Positions 25,601 through 38,108 of a stretch of DNA of 64,000 nt are shown here, one piece after another. Position 1 is the stretch's first letter. Each line of letters starts with the position of its first letter. Source of the DNA: Adineta steineri (taxonomy: Eukaryota > Rotifera > Eurotatoria > Adinetida > Adinetidae). The DNA is taken from assembly GCA_905250115.1 (NCBI GenBank), contig CAJNOI010000049.1, forward strand, positions 6,617-70,616. Reading direction: 5' to 3'. The notes under the pieces are model-generated. The model searched no databases and was not told where the DNA came from. It saw nothing but the letters and a program-made list of their open reading frames with translations. Both the position numbers and the translations under genes were made by a program.

Positions 25601-27629
25601 TTTCAATGGTAAGACTTTATCGATCTATAAAAATATAAATTATATTAGTTTTTTTTTATAATAAACATACATATGCAGTTGAATATAAATAATCAAGATC
25701 TTTGATAGTTAATTTTTCAAGTGTTATACCATATTCAATGAAAAGTTCAATAAAATCAATATAACCACGAGAAAGTGCATCGACTAAACCTTGACGGAGA
25801 TCTTCATTCTTCAAAAAAAGAAAAATTAAAATTTTTGTTAATTAATATTAAAATAATATATTTACACTCCATTTTGATATATTTAAATCGGTAAATATAG
25901 CTCGACGTGCATATTCAACATTGTGCCAAGCCTAAGAATATTTATTAAAATTAATAATTATATATACATAGAACAATATTTACTGAAGCTAATTTTAATT
26001 CAGCTGCTGATCGATGTTGATCATTAGTTTGATGATAATATTTTGCAGCTAGAAAATTATTAATTATTATTTTAGTATAAATAATTTTCTTAAATAACAA
26101 ACCATTAAATACAGCTTCAAGTATAGCATCTTCAAGTTTACCATGTTGAGTTTCATTATCAAAATCAAATATTGTTACAAGTTGTGAACGTTCACTTAAC
26201 ATACGACATAGATCATCTCTAATAGTATCGATCCATGTATTATGTAATTTTGCTTTTGCAAATCTAAGTTGTTAATTATATTTTAGTCTTTTTTTATTCT
26301 CAAATAAACTTACATAGAATTAATTTCAGTTAAACGTAAACTAGCTGCTACAAAACCTGTTTGATGTGTAGATTTATGATCATTATCATTATCATTATCC
26401 ACGTTAGAATCGTTAAAAATTTTAGAATAACATATGTGTAACTCAGCTACAAGATCAGCAGCACGACCAGATCCCTTAAATATTATTAAAACTGAATATT
26501 TCTTGTTTTTTATTTGGTTTTATTGTTCTTACTTTAACAACGACAACTGGAGTATTTGCATCAAGTGCTTCACATACAGTTTTAATTGATGATCGACCAC
26601 CTTCTACTAAAACCATAACAATAGGTATAAGTGTATGTACAGCACCTTCTATTGTTTGTTCAATATTTAAACGTCTTAAATTCCCTTCTATATCAGCTCG
26701 TAATGGAAGAACATTTTCAGGTTTAACTAGACCATCATCAAATAATAAAAAATGTGTATGATTTGGTTCTAATTCACATCTTTTTTCTTGTTTTTGCGGA
26801 ACTATATATGTTTTTATTGCGTATACTGATTCTCCAACCATTTGAAGAGCATCAATACCAAAATTGAAATGAACTTTTTTTGATGGACTATATGGTTCAT
26901 CTATATCAGTTTTATTATTTCCATCCATTAAACCTGAAGCATGATCAAGTAGTTCATTTCTTGCTGTATAACCCCAACTACCAATGCCAATACAAGGTAT
27001 ATCAACACCATCTTTTTGATTTTTATAACGATAATTATTAAGTGCTTCACCAACTTCTTGAACAACACCGGCATTTGTTCCAGCAGTAATTATCCATGCA
27101 TCTATAAAAGAATTTATAATATGATTATTTTTGTGAAAAATAGAATATACACTAAGATTTACTTGTAGTTGCAGCAGCAGAAACTAAACCAATTTGAAAA
27201 TTTTTTTTAAGTCGTGCTGCAAGTTCACAATGTTTAGCACCACCAGTTATTGAAATAATTAAATCAGGTGTACGTAAATTCCATGCTTTTTTCATAAATT
27301 GAATGACTGTTCCGGGATCTGTGTTAAGAGCTAAACGAATATATTGTGAAAGACGTGTAGTCGAATCTATTTCTTGTTCATTGAATTTGAGAAAACCATA
27401 ATCTCGAGTTAATGTATTCTCACTTTAATTAAAAATATAATAGTAGATTTATATATATAAATAAATAAATAGAATAATCACTTACGGACTATCATCCGAC
27501 GGTTGAATATGTAATTTTTCAATCGTCTAAAATATTATCCATATATTTTGGCTTATATAAGTCTTCAAGTATCTATTAAAATAATACCTGTTTAACACGT
27601 CGTACTTGTTCGCCAATAAATCGAGACAT
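22619..27629 (-). CDS. TRPM-family cation channel, copy 2
   Basis: Runs from ATG 27629 (MSRFIGEQVRRV) to TAA 22619. The exon plan matches copy 1 and the protein is clearly homologous throughout. Seen are the TRPM homology region (PDLIISITGGAKHC, TAGTNAGVVQEVGEAL, LEPNHTHFLLFDDG and VMVLVEGGRSSIKT), ankyrin-like/linker exons (FLASKCVQRYLDNEW), and the S5-pore exon (23708-23476) ending NYGVWKVFGQVDAI. S6 follows (AVAFILAILFVAISNVLLLN), then the post-S6 QSHDIWRYQRFLLV-type helix. The pore exon here keeps frame. The tail is short and ends WRDLLKQMEEKKSN with no enzyme domain. A head-to-tail tandem pair with diverged introns implies a fairly old duplication. Ion selectivity cannot be read reliably, though the acidic residue in GQVD is a usual pore feature. 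Confidence 0.88.
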
Positions 27630-29543
27630 ATTTACGATATCTCTATATACTTACAACTTGAGATAAACGCCGACAAATGAATACTACAATAATCAGTTAA
27701 TTTAGATTTTTTGCGATATATTTTAAAACAAAATTATTTAAATCAAAAATAATTTTATGTTCATTAATCTATCTTATTTATTCAACAAATATAGTTGTAT
27801 GAGTATAATACAAAGGAGGTATATTGCATTTTTCTTTTTCTTTATATTGATGTATAGTCACGCTTAATTACACACATTGAAGAAAGAAAAACATACACAT
27901 CGGATTATGAATCATATATTAGCGAAGAAAGATTATCGAATATTTATATCGTAACCTTGACAATGAATGATTTTTGTCTTATATAAGTGTAAATTATATC
28001 AATTTTGGTTTTTCCACCTAAATATCAAAAACCCAAATGTGTGTAAGCATGTATTATGCATAAGTGTTATATTTGCGTTCACATGTAAATATATTCGTCA
28101 TATATTTTCATAGATACAAATCGTATATTAACTTTATAGATCATATTTATTTAATCATTACATATCGAAATATGTAGATATTCAAGAATAGTTTGCTCTT
28201 CATGAACATTTACTTATATTCTCATACGAAATAACATGTGTATTTAGGAAAAATCTGATGAATGAGTAGTAAAGAAAATAGAAGATGATATCAACCCTGT
28301 TTTTATTCTTAACTATTCTAATAAAATTTCTATACAATAAAACAAAATCAATGATATTTAAACGCTACAAGGTTATGTATAGTTATACTATTACAGTTAA
28401 TAATTCAGAATAGAATAGACATATCTGGAAATATTTCTAATGAATGATAGTAACTTTAGAATAGATACTTCATGAAAATGACTACTAAATTAATAATCAA
28501 AGAATAAACATTAAAACAGAGAAGAAAATGAAGGGAATAAATACACAATATATTCAAGTTTATCGATTGACGTAAGTGTTTGGTGGATAAAAAAAACATT
28601 GTCTATGTATAGCTGATGTAACTCATCGTATCGAATCATATTGATCATTTATCTATATCAATACATCGACAAACATTAAACAGCAAAGAACGAGACAAAG
28701 AATGAAATATTAATCGCAAAAAGGATGATGCATTTTATACTTGAGTGATTACATATTTTATAAATAAAAGCAATATTTTATGTAACGTTATTAAGGGTTT
28801 TGCCTATATTTGTTTTTTTCATTTTATATTAATATAATCTATTTTTTCCATGTGATTGCACAATATTTATACTGTATGCTCTACGTATTACTATCTTCAT
28901 CTATAAGTGATTAGACAATGATTTGTAGCCTGTTTGTTATCGCAAATAGGAGAATTTCATATGTTTATTCATTTTAATTTTAAATTGGTTTAAAACAATG
29001 ATCATGAATGTTAAATTCTTAACTAGAAGTAATTTATAGTTTGGGCAAATTCATTGTAAAATTATTCGACGTCAATCTATTTTGATAATAAATGCGTAAT
29101 AATAGAAACCTTTTCTATATCATTCTTTCATCAATACAATTATTATTTATTTCAATATATTTAATTGAAATCGAAGAAAATTTATCCCATTAATCTAAAA
29201 GAAAGTCAAATAAAATGTTACCTAAATAATTGTAAAAAGATTTCTAATTTCATTGCTAAATATCTTATATGATAAAATCAATACACTAAATTATTAATAC
29301 ATATCTTTATTTCATCAAACTTGGTAAATAACTGCATAAGAATATATTATTGAATTCTTTTAATTTATTATACACATGCTTTATTAGATGATAATAAAAA
29401 TATGTTTATTGGGTTGTATTCAATGGCTTGGATGAATTTTATTTTAGAAGAAAATATTTTGACAATCATAATTTAGAGAGACAAAAGCTAACTACATGAA
29501 AAAATAAGTAATTATAGTCTCTTATATATTCGATGAGCGGAAT
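27630..29543. other. intergenic, no gene seen
   Basis: 1.9 kb of AT-rich sequence without a supported exon. The first 200 bp are the likely promoter of TRPM copy 2. Confidence 0.6.
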
Positions 29544-29998
29544 TTAAATGGTAAGATTTGAAAATCCTGGCACGTTTTTTGCGATAAAATTTATAAGATC
29601 TTGTTTGGCATCGGTAACTGTTATTGAATTTGCTTTACAATCAGCTGCAAAGGCGGTCTGTAAGACTGTAAAAGCATTTTGACATTGTGTTGTACCAGCC
29701 ACAAAATTGCTTGCCGCACTTGAAAGATAGGCAGCTGAATTTGGAAATGTTTTACCATCAATACCTTTAGCAAATACAGTTGCCAATCTATTCAGCACAT
29801 CAAGTGTCGCCGGTTTAAAAATTGGCATTGGAGCAACGGTACAAATTTTTGTAATAGCATCTGTTTTTAATGATGCCAACGCACTTTGAATAATCGATGC
29901 AGAACCAATGCTTACCATAAGACATAACTAAAATAAATTTTCAAATTTTAATATTTCTTTGATTTTGTATTACTTACTAAAAATATAGTTTTATTCAT
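29544..29998 (-). CDS. small secreted protein of unknown function
   Basis: Two exons, 29998-29978 and 29927-29544, around a 50-bp GT-AG intron in phase 0, giving 134 aa. The start MNKTIFLLCLMVSIGSAS is a clear signal peptide, which the single-exon reading would have missed. The mature part is helical and alanine-rich with three cysteines (KICTVAP, TQCQNAF, ADCKAN) and ends GFSNLTI. No membrane helix follows. A TATA box sits about 70 bp upstream, which suits a strongly and tissue-specifically expressed gene. I do not recognise the family; it resembles small helical secreted proteins common in invertebrates. Secretion is inferred from the leader only. Confidence 0.75.
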
Positions 29999-31213
29999 GA
30001 TTACTGTTATAACGATAGATTTTTTGTCGTAATCGATAGTGACTGTGTTCTGCTGATGAATGAGAGTATTTATACATCGACTAGGTAATGTTTCTGACAA
30101 AATTCACCATAATTTTACGAAGAAGCCAATGAAAAAATAATTCTTTGCTTTTCTATAGAAATAACACAACAAAACCTGCTTCTGGCATAAGCAAAAATAT
30201 TTACCTATACTCTGTCTTATGAAAACAAAAAATTTCTTTTCTAATCTCATGCTGTTACTTCATCCTCTACAATTTCGTAAAAATATAACGCATTTTGATG
30301 AAGTATTATCAAACACATGGCCTGTTTAAAGTACATTTAAAGCAAATAAAATAACGATTTTCTGTACGATCGAACTAATAGTTCGTTGTACAGAAATAAC
30401 ATATACTCTATATGACTGCATGTTAAACCAACTAATACTGTGAAAGACTTTTGTTTTGATAATAAAATATTATATTCATTGATCTTTTCATAAAAGAAAA
30501 TGTTTATTTGGTTTAACAGTATTTATGAATATATATAATTGATTTGAATACACAGCATGCTCTATTCAATGAAGTTCTTTTCTATTTCATGAGTGATTGT
30601 AAATAGCACAGCTATAGGTATTCATATGAATCAAGTTATTGTGTAATATCAAAGCATTTTGTTTTGTAATTTTTTATATTTAATTGCATACAGCTGATAA
30701 ATATTATAATGTGTCGCATTCGATTTTATATTTTTTTGATTGACATAATGTCAACAAGGAAGTAGATCAGTGTTTTATAACGAAGAACTATTAAAGTAAA
30801 TGATGACATCATAAGAAAAAATACGAATAACTATTTTCAGAATTTTATCAAATATTAAAGTAATACTTCGTTGAAATTTAACAATAATTACTAACAGAAA
30901 ACAACAATTTAGCATGTATACATATTATTTTTTATTTTTAATAGTTCGAATAAGTATGTCACAGTTTTCAACGACGAAATTACTTGATTAAACTACCGAG
31001 TACATTTTAATCTACTCCGTCATAAACATGTCATAATATTTTAATGTAAACTGTCCAAAACACACTCATATATCGCATCAAAGATTCTAGATCAAAAACA
31101 TAAATTGAACTACTTTTTTGTTTTGATTTGGTTTTAGTTTTATCATTTGTAGACCAAAAACTACTGTATATTTTACATGAAATTTACATGTTAATAACAA
31201 TACAAAGAAATTC
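29999..31213. other. intergenic between secreted-protein gene and Munc13-like gene
   Basis: No supported exon. It contains a 32-nt imperfect hairpin at 30362-30393 (CTGTACGATCGAACT against AGTTCGTTGTACAG) and a nearby inverted pair of GTTAAACCAA-like words at about 30422 and 30509. Confidence 0.55.
30067..30074 (-). promoter_or_regulatory. TATA box of secreted-protein gene
   Basis: On the minus strand the sequence reads TATAAATA, 69 bp upstream of the ATG at 29998. The spacing fits a core promoter with a short 5' UTR. Confidence 0.5.
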
Positions 31214-31401
31214 TTATGATTGAGTCGAACCAAATTCATCCCCATTATCCACTGAATTTTCATCAGTACCAGTTCCTTTCCAGTTGAGTATATTCCAAAA
31301 TCGATAGTTTAAACTATTATAATTACTATCCGAATATATTGAAGTATTTAATGATGCATCTGATTTATACATCTGATTTGCATGATGACGACGATTAGAA
31401 T
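31214..31401 (-). CDS. alternative last exon of the Munc13-like gene
   Basis: This exon follows a TTCAG acceptor at 31402-31406 and encodes a polar tail beginning SNRRHHANQMYKSD, ending GDEFGSTQS and a TAA. It joins in phase to a donor at 31697-31698 (CAATCAG|gtaatg) inside the other last exon. That replaces the 58-residue tail ending DDEELI with a 62-residue one. The 297-bp optional intron is far longer than most in the gene. The use of either form is inferred from splice signals and frame only. Confidence 0.5.
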
Positions 31402-31522
31402 CTGAAGAAATCATATATATTTATTTTATCTGACATATAATTTATATTGACTTTTGTTGATAAACATGCAATTTGTTTTAAAAAAATAAGCATCAAAAGA
31501 AAAACTAAAATAAATGAATAAG

Positions 31523-34500
31523 TTAAATTAGTTCCTCATCATCAGCAGCATCTGATCGTTCATGAGTAGGAGTTGTATTAGTACCAAAACCAATATGAAA
31601 TGGAAACATGCAAAGTAGTGAACGAAGTGCTGCGCTAGTATATGAAGCTGATGATTTTCTATCATCACTTATAGCAGATGCAACATCACTTCCATTACCT
31701 GATTGCATAACAGCCGTACGCTGTTTAAGAAAAACAGCAGCTTGTTCATCAAATGCTGCACGATTTCGAATTAACTATACAAAAAAGATTTATTTTAATT
31801 CAATAAATAGAAAATCTTACATCAAATGTTCGTGGTTGCATATTTTTAAGTGGCCGCCTTAATCGTACTTCTGATACAGGAACATCACGTAATGAAGCAA
31901 GATTTTTTAATGGTTCAATATTAACTAATGGTACAAAACATTCACCAATAAAATCATCATTGACATAATCTTCATCCCAAACACTTATACGTAAAACAGC
32001 ACCACGTTCTTTCAAAACATTTAATGGAAGACGATGCCTTGAGAAGAAAAATAATCAAAACAAAACTTTATAGTATTAATATACTTACCATTGAAATAAT
32101 TCGTTAAACTCAGGCTCAAGTGTTCGTTTTTGTGTACTTGTTTTGTATTCTTTTTGAGGTTTATGATACAATGAGTATGGTAATAATTCAAGAATAACAT
32201 AAGGATCTGATGTACCAATAAGATCCATTCTCGGTAAATTTCGACAAGAAAGAACTATATGAAAATCAAATATATTTCAATGTGTTTTTTTTGTTTTGAA
32301 AATTGACATACTAAAGCAATGAATGGTAACTAGACCATTGACTATTTCATGTGCAGTACGAAAAACAATTTCACCATTATTTGTTGGATATTCATACTAG
32401 AAAAAATAAATCGAATTCATTGAATTGATTTTTTGAACATTAGAAAAAAAAAGAATATCTACAGGAGAATGTACTTGACATATTTCTTTAAAATACGCTA
32501 ATTGTAATTGCTCAGTTGTTAATGCACCTGTTTGAAGTGAACGTCGAAATGTTGTTATTTCATCACATGGTGGACCAGGTAATTGTGGATCTTCACGACA
32601 AACAGCTTCGAAATATGCAGCTAAATGATCAAATGATTCTATAACTCGTTGATAAAATGTTGGTGGTTCTTGTGGTGGTAATAATATACGTAAACATTGT
32701 AATGTTTTTATACGTATAGCACAAGCAACACGAGAATATTGAACAGGTTCAAGACCTTTATATAATTGATGAAGAATTTCTTGATCAATATATCGATTAA
32801 CATCTTTCATACACTAAAATATTTATTATTTTACAAAAAATGAACTTTTGATTTATATTTATTTCTTACATCAACTTTTCCGGCTTTTTCATCACGATAA
32901 TAATTCGTAATTTTTGCTTTTAAAGATTCATGAACTGATAGAGCTACATGTTCTAATATAGATTTAATAACATCAGTCATTTCATGTGCAGCTGTAGAAA
33001 TTAATCTTTCAAGTGTAACTTTTGTTTGACTAAAATCATCTGATCCATAATTTTCAATCATCTTATCAATAACAGTTGAAAAATTTAATAAATTTGGTAA
33101 TGATGAAAGTACATTTCGTTTAACATATTCTATATCATTAACTAACATACATAACTAAAATTTTCAATAGATAAATTGAAATAAAAATATAAAAATTCGT
33201 TTTGACAAACTTTTTTTGTAACATTAAACGATCGTGTACGTGTTAAATCAGTAAAATAAGCATTTTCAGATAATTTACGTGCTGTACGTCTTGCATAATG
33301 TTGACATTGTTCACATATCGTATTTGTTAATTTAATAAGTGCTGTATAACGTACATTAATATCAGGATAATCAATTGATTCCCATTCTCGACAAAGCTAA
33401 AAAAATTAATTTAATTAAGATAATTTGTTTTTAATAGAAAATTAAGTATTAATATACTTTTATACATAGACTAGTAGCTGCCATAGATGATTGAGAATAA
33501 AGAATAATATTTTCATCAGGAATAAGCTTAAAAAGAGATAATAGATTTTGATATAAGTTCAATGCTTTATTTCGATCTTGAAGATATGTATGGGGTGGGA
33601 ATGTTTGAAAAAAGAAGAAACATTTACCGCCAAGCCAACTCACAGGGGTCCGCTACACTTTGTCGAAAGATTGTATTGTCGAAAGTTATTCTTTGCCGAC
33701 AGGTTTTATTTTGCCGACAAATGTTTGAGGGTGAGAATGTGAGAATATCTGAAACACAGCACACTCACACCCACACCCACACCCACACCCATCCTTACGG
33801 CAGAGTGGCGTCGGTAAAGTGATATGTCGGCAAAGTTATTTTCGGTAAAGTGATTGCGTCCCAACTTACAGATCTGTCTACATTTACACCTCACACCCAC
33901 CCTCAAGATAAATACTAGTCGTTTTTTTTTAGCTTACTTCACTATCATCTTCTACAGCTCTTTCCATTGCTTGTCTAATATTTGCAACAAAACCTTCTAA
34001 TAAAAATTTCATTGTTGGTGAAAACCATTGACGATATTCAATTAATTTTAATTTAAATGCATTTGTAACCCAATCTCTATTCAATAAGAAAATAATATTT
34101 ATCAATAAAAAAATAAATAAATGTTACTGTTCTGTATGATTATTTCTTAATGCTGTAACAATTGTTTGTAAATATAAATACAAATTTAAAAGTACAGTTG
34201 AATTTTGAATTAAATTTGGATCGTATATAGATGATGTTGCTTTTACTACTGGTTTAGAATATGTTTGAAAAGAATCTATCATATTTTTTAATAAACATTT
34301 TGTCAATTCTGCTAACTATAAATATGAAAATAAATTCATTTTTTTTTACAAAAAAAACAAAATCTAATCTTACACGATCACCTGCACTATTGCTTCCAAA
34401 AAAACATATTTTAATATAATTTGCATTATATTTTGTACAGATTTCATCATATTCCGGTATAAGTGACATTGATTCAGCTAATTTTTTAACATAATCAAGA

Positions 34501-37500
34501 AAATCTCGAGCAGTATGTAATTGTATTTCATTTTTTTCATTAACTACAAATGTATGTAGATCAAATGAATCATTAATATCATTTTGTAAACGAAGTCGTA
34601 TTGTGTCTCCGAGATGTTCTATCATTACTGCTTCGTTTGAACAAATATTTAATTTTAATAAAATACGAAGTATGCTAAAAAATTTCATTATTTAAATAAA
34701 CGGGTTTTAATGATTGCCTAGTGATTTATAGTATAAAAGAAAATAGATATCATATTTGAAATTATCATCAGAACTGTCACGAGTAGAGATATGCGGGAAC
34801 AACCTTTTTAGGTCCCGGTCCCGGCAATAGTCCCAGTAAAATTTTTTTATTAGGTCTCGGTCTCGGTCCTGGTAAATGTTTTTCGGTCCCCGTAAAGCTT
34901 TTCTTTTTATCCCGGTCCCAGCTTCGGTTTCGGTACAGTTTAATTTTTCAGTCCCGATCCCGGTCGCTGTGAGTTTGGATTTTTTTGGTCCCGCACATTT
35001 CTAGTCACGAGCCGGAGTGATCTCCACAATCTTTATTCGATAACCTAGATTAATCTAGTATCGCTGTTAACGTATATCGAAGAATTAATTTGACTTTAAC
35101 TAGAAAAAGTACTATTGTGTATGATATGTAAATTATGAAAAATGTACTTTTTTTTCGAAATGATTGATGTTTTTGCTTCATTTATTTATGTAAATCAAAT
35201 CTAAACTTACTCAAATACACTTTGAATATTTGGTAAACTTTCTTTTGATGGTGGAAACCATGATTTATCATTATGCACACGTTGTTTATAATGACCAATA
35301 AATAAATAAAAAATTTCTTTAAACATTGTTTTCTAGAAAAATAAATACAAGATTTTTCTTAATTATAATAAAATTTTTACTTCATAATCAGTAAAATCGA
35401 GATCATTAGCATTTGTTCGTTCTTTTACTAAACCCATAAATATTGTAAAATAAGCTTCAATAACAGCTTGACTAATAAATAATGCATAATCTTCTGAACA
35501 TCGAAGTTCCAAAATAACAAGTAATTGTCTATACATACAAATATTTATAACGAAAATATGAATTCTGTTTATAATTTATATTTACATAAAAGATTGAGAT
35601 AAAACTGAAATATTATACAGGACACGAAATTGTAGAAGAACACTAGAAGATAATTCATTTATTCCACCATCCCAATCAATAAATAATCCATTGAAATTAT
35701 CTTTATTCTAAAAAGATAAATGAATCTCATTTCTCAAAGAGACAAAAAAAATATTTTACTAATTCTCGTGTATCTTCTAATTGATGTAATATAATGATTC
35801 GAAATAATTGATGATATTCTTCAATTAATAATGGTAAATCTGAATCAGTAGCTAGTGTTAATATTGAATCACCTGAATTTGAATGTGCTGCTGGATCATC
35901 ATTTTCAAAAACTAAATTTTTTTATTTTTTCATAAGTTTATTTTCTTTAGAAAAGATTTCTTCTTACTACTTGTTCTTGTATAATCACGAACTTGTAATG
36001 ATGCTGGACGAAAATTTTTTCGGAAAATATTTGAACGTAAGATAATCGATGTAGGTGTTTGACCCGCAGATGATAATGTTGAATGACGACGATGGAATTG
36101 TAAAACATTTTCGTTTGTTACCCAATGACGACCTTTAGAATTTTTCTCATCCTTAAAAAAAAAGAGGAATATCGATAAAAAAAAACAAACATTCTCTATT
36201 TTAAGGAAAAGCATTAAGAGCAGATTTTGGTAACCTTTAAAAAGAGAAGAAGAAGGAGACAAGCTTTCCTTTTTGATCATTTGTAAGATTATTTATACGG
36301 TAATATTGAAAAATAATTTTTTTTTCTCATTTTACTTGCCAATTTAAAATGAACTTTTAATCCGAGTAAAATTTCGCCTCGTGATTTATTATTATTTGCA
36401 TGTGTCTGATTCATTCCTGTTAAAGGATACCATTTTTCATGATCAGATGTAGCTAAAGACTAGAAATAAATTTTATTTACATAATTAAAAAAAAATATAT
36501 GTCAAAATACTAACTTTTATATCAACCATAACTTGACCGAGAAAATCATCGTCGAGTTGCCCTGTTGCGAATAGAGTTCGCATACCACGAATTTTTCTAA
36601 TAGAATATCATAAAATTATTTATAATAGATAAATATATTTCTAGAAAAACTTGACTAACTTTGTAACACCTCGTTTTTCTTTAACAAGTGTTTTCATTCC
36701 TGGTATTTGACCACGATCAGAATCAAATACACTTATAAGTAGTTCTTGTGTATAAACATTTTCTATTTCACTAAATAGATGAAAATTATATTTCATACAT
36801 CATTAATAGATAAGATTTGTTAATATTAGTTGAGATGTGTAAGATCAGAACTACTCAAGTAATATTTTACTAAGGTAGATGACTAAAGAGCTGAATAAGT
36901 TCTCATAATCGAAACGAAGATCGGTAGTGCGCTCAGATCACACTAACCGGAATTCAATATATATTTGATCTCACACATCTCTACAATGTAGATATAATCG
37001 ATTTACAATTCAAAATGTTCATTCCATTCTGGATTAATTGTTTTAGGACGAACATCAGTACGAAAAATAAGTTTAGGCAATGTTTTCCTTCTCTCTGTTG
37101 ATATTGCTGATGTATGATCTTTCGAAGTTTTTCGACTCTTTCGTTGTTTATTTACTCCTGTAGATGATTTCGATTTAGGTCTTGATGCTAAAATAAAATG
37201 AAATAGAAAGATTTTCTTCTACTTAAAGAATATATTCTATTGACATACGTGGTGCAATACAAGAGAAAAACGATCGACTTCTTTTTATTGGAATAGGTGA
37301 GTCTGGAGATGATAAATAAGATGTAGCTGTTGTCATATCATTGAGATTCTCTGACTTGTTTGGAACGGAAACAACGCTTACTTTACAATAAGGATCACTA
37401 AGACCTTTTACAACGAAAAAAATAAATCTGTTCAATAGAACAAAAAACAATAGATTTATTCTAGCAAACCATTTTCATCTTCACCAAGTAAATCACGTGC

Positions 37501-38108
37501 CTTTTTAACATCAACAAATAACGTAACAGAACATGCCTAAAACATTCAATATGATAAAAACTTCTTTTTTTCTCTCCATAAAACTTTACTTGTGCCTTAA
37601 GAGTTCGCTTATATTTCGTTTCATGTTCTTCTGGATCAATATTAAACAGCTATCAATAGAAAAGAAATTTTTTTTATCGAATTTAATCCTATGTAGGTAA
37701 ATATACTTTCGCTATGTGATCAGCAAGTTGATCCCTTGTTGCTCCTGGTTCAATAACATGTAATGTAGAATAAACAGCATGCAACGCATATTCATATAGA
37801 CGCCTCTGAAATAGAAATTAATTTATCGATATATAGTTCATTGATATGTTAGACAAGCGCGAGAGAAAGCAAAGACAAGAAACTGTTCGAAAATGATGAC
37901 ATTTCGTGTTCGTTTTTATACATTTGATCAACTAGAATAAATATTCATTGTGTGTAAATCAATTAGAATTAACATAATAGATTTAATTGATATATATTCA
38001 TATACGACATATTTCAAGTAATTTTAAAAGAAAGTTATTATCCACAAGTAACGCTCGGCCGATGACTCGCTGAGGTCTTTCTCGTAGAAATGCATCCTCT
38101 TCACATTT
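31523..38108 (-). CDS. Munc13-4/BAIAP3-like C2-MUN-C2 vesicle priming factor
   Basis: Roughly 20 short exons. The N-terminal part (LYEYALHAVYSTLHV, then FNIDPEEHETKYKR) aligns from memory with the start of human UNC13D. A first C2 domain follows (KKARDLLGEDENGLSDPYCK, then DDDFLGQVMVDIK and a WYPL). The middle forms the helical MUN region with MHD segments, for example KDVNRYIDQEILHQLYKG and FDHLAAYFEAVCRED. The second C2 has MDLIGTSDPYVILELLPYS and VWDEDYVNDDFIGECFVPL, with the acidic calcium-binding loops. These proteins prime secretory vesicles for calcium-triggered fusion with the plasma membrane through syntaxin and Rab27. There is no C1 domain, so it is not the Munc13-1 type. The 5' end is uncertain: exons are secure to 37805, and an open block at about 38035-38108 (KCEEDAFLRERPQRV) is a likely upstream exon. 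Three enlarged introns carry repeats. Confidence 0.85.
33640..33925. repeat. palindromic repeat with CCCACA telomere-like core, in intron
   Basis: Lies inside the 361-bp intron 33577-33937, where most introns of this gene are about 60 bp. The left part repeats tgtcgaaag and ttTGCCGACA. The right part repeats their complements, TGTCGGCAAAGT and TCGGTAAAGTGA. Between them is a (CCCACA) run of about four units at 33767-33790. Both halves also carry GAGGGTG-like words. No coding capacity. Confidence 0.6.
34784..35003. mobile_element. hAT-like MITE with GGTCCCGG-type internal repeats
   Basis: Ends are TAGAGATATGCGGGAAC and, reversed, TAGAAATGTGCGGGACC. They are flanked by a perfect 8-bp duplication GTCACGAG (34776-34783 and 35004-35011). 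Eight-bp duplications and TAGAGATGTGCGGG-like ends are typical of hAT non-autonomous elements. The 220-bp body is made of repeated ggtcccggtccc- and ggtctcggt-like words. It sits in a roughly 535-bp intron of the Munc13-like gene. Confidence 0.82.
36830..36983. mobile_element. degraded hAT-like MITE, about 154 bp
   Basis: Left end TTGAGATGTGTAAGATCA and reversed right end TAGAGATGTGTGAGATCA match at 15 of 18 positions. Flanks (aatattag and caatgtag) match at 5 of 8, so the target duplication is worn. It lies in another enlarged intron of the Munc13-like gene. Confidence 0.55.

Noticed and set aside
33763-33793. A chromosome end or true telomere
   Set aside because: Only about four CCCACA units, with coding exons of one gene on both sides.
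33562-33906. Frames on both strands across the intron repeat, one with a His-Thr run
   Set aside because: They come from the CCCACA run and lie in an intron of the Munc13-like gene.
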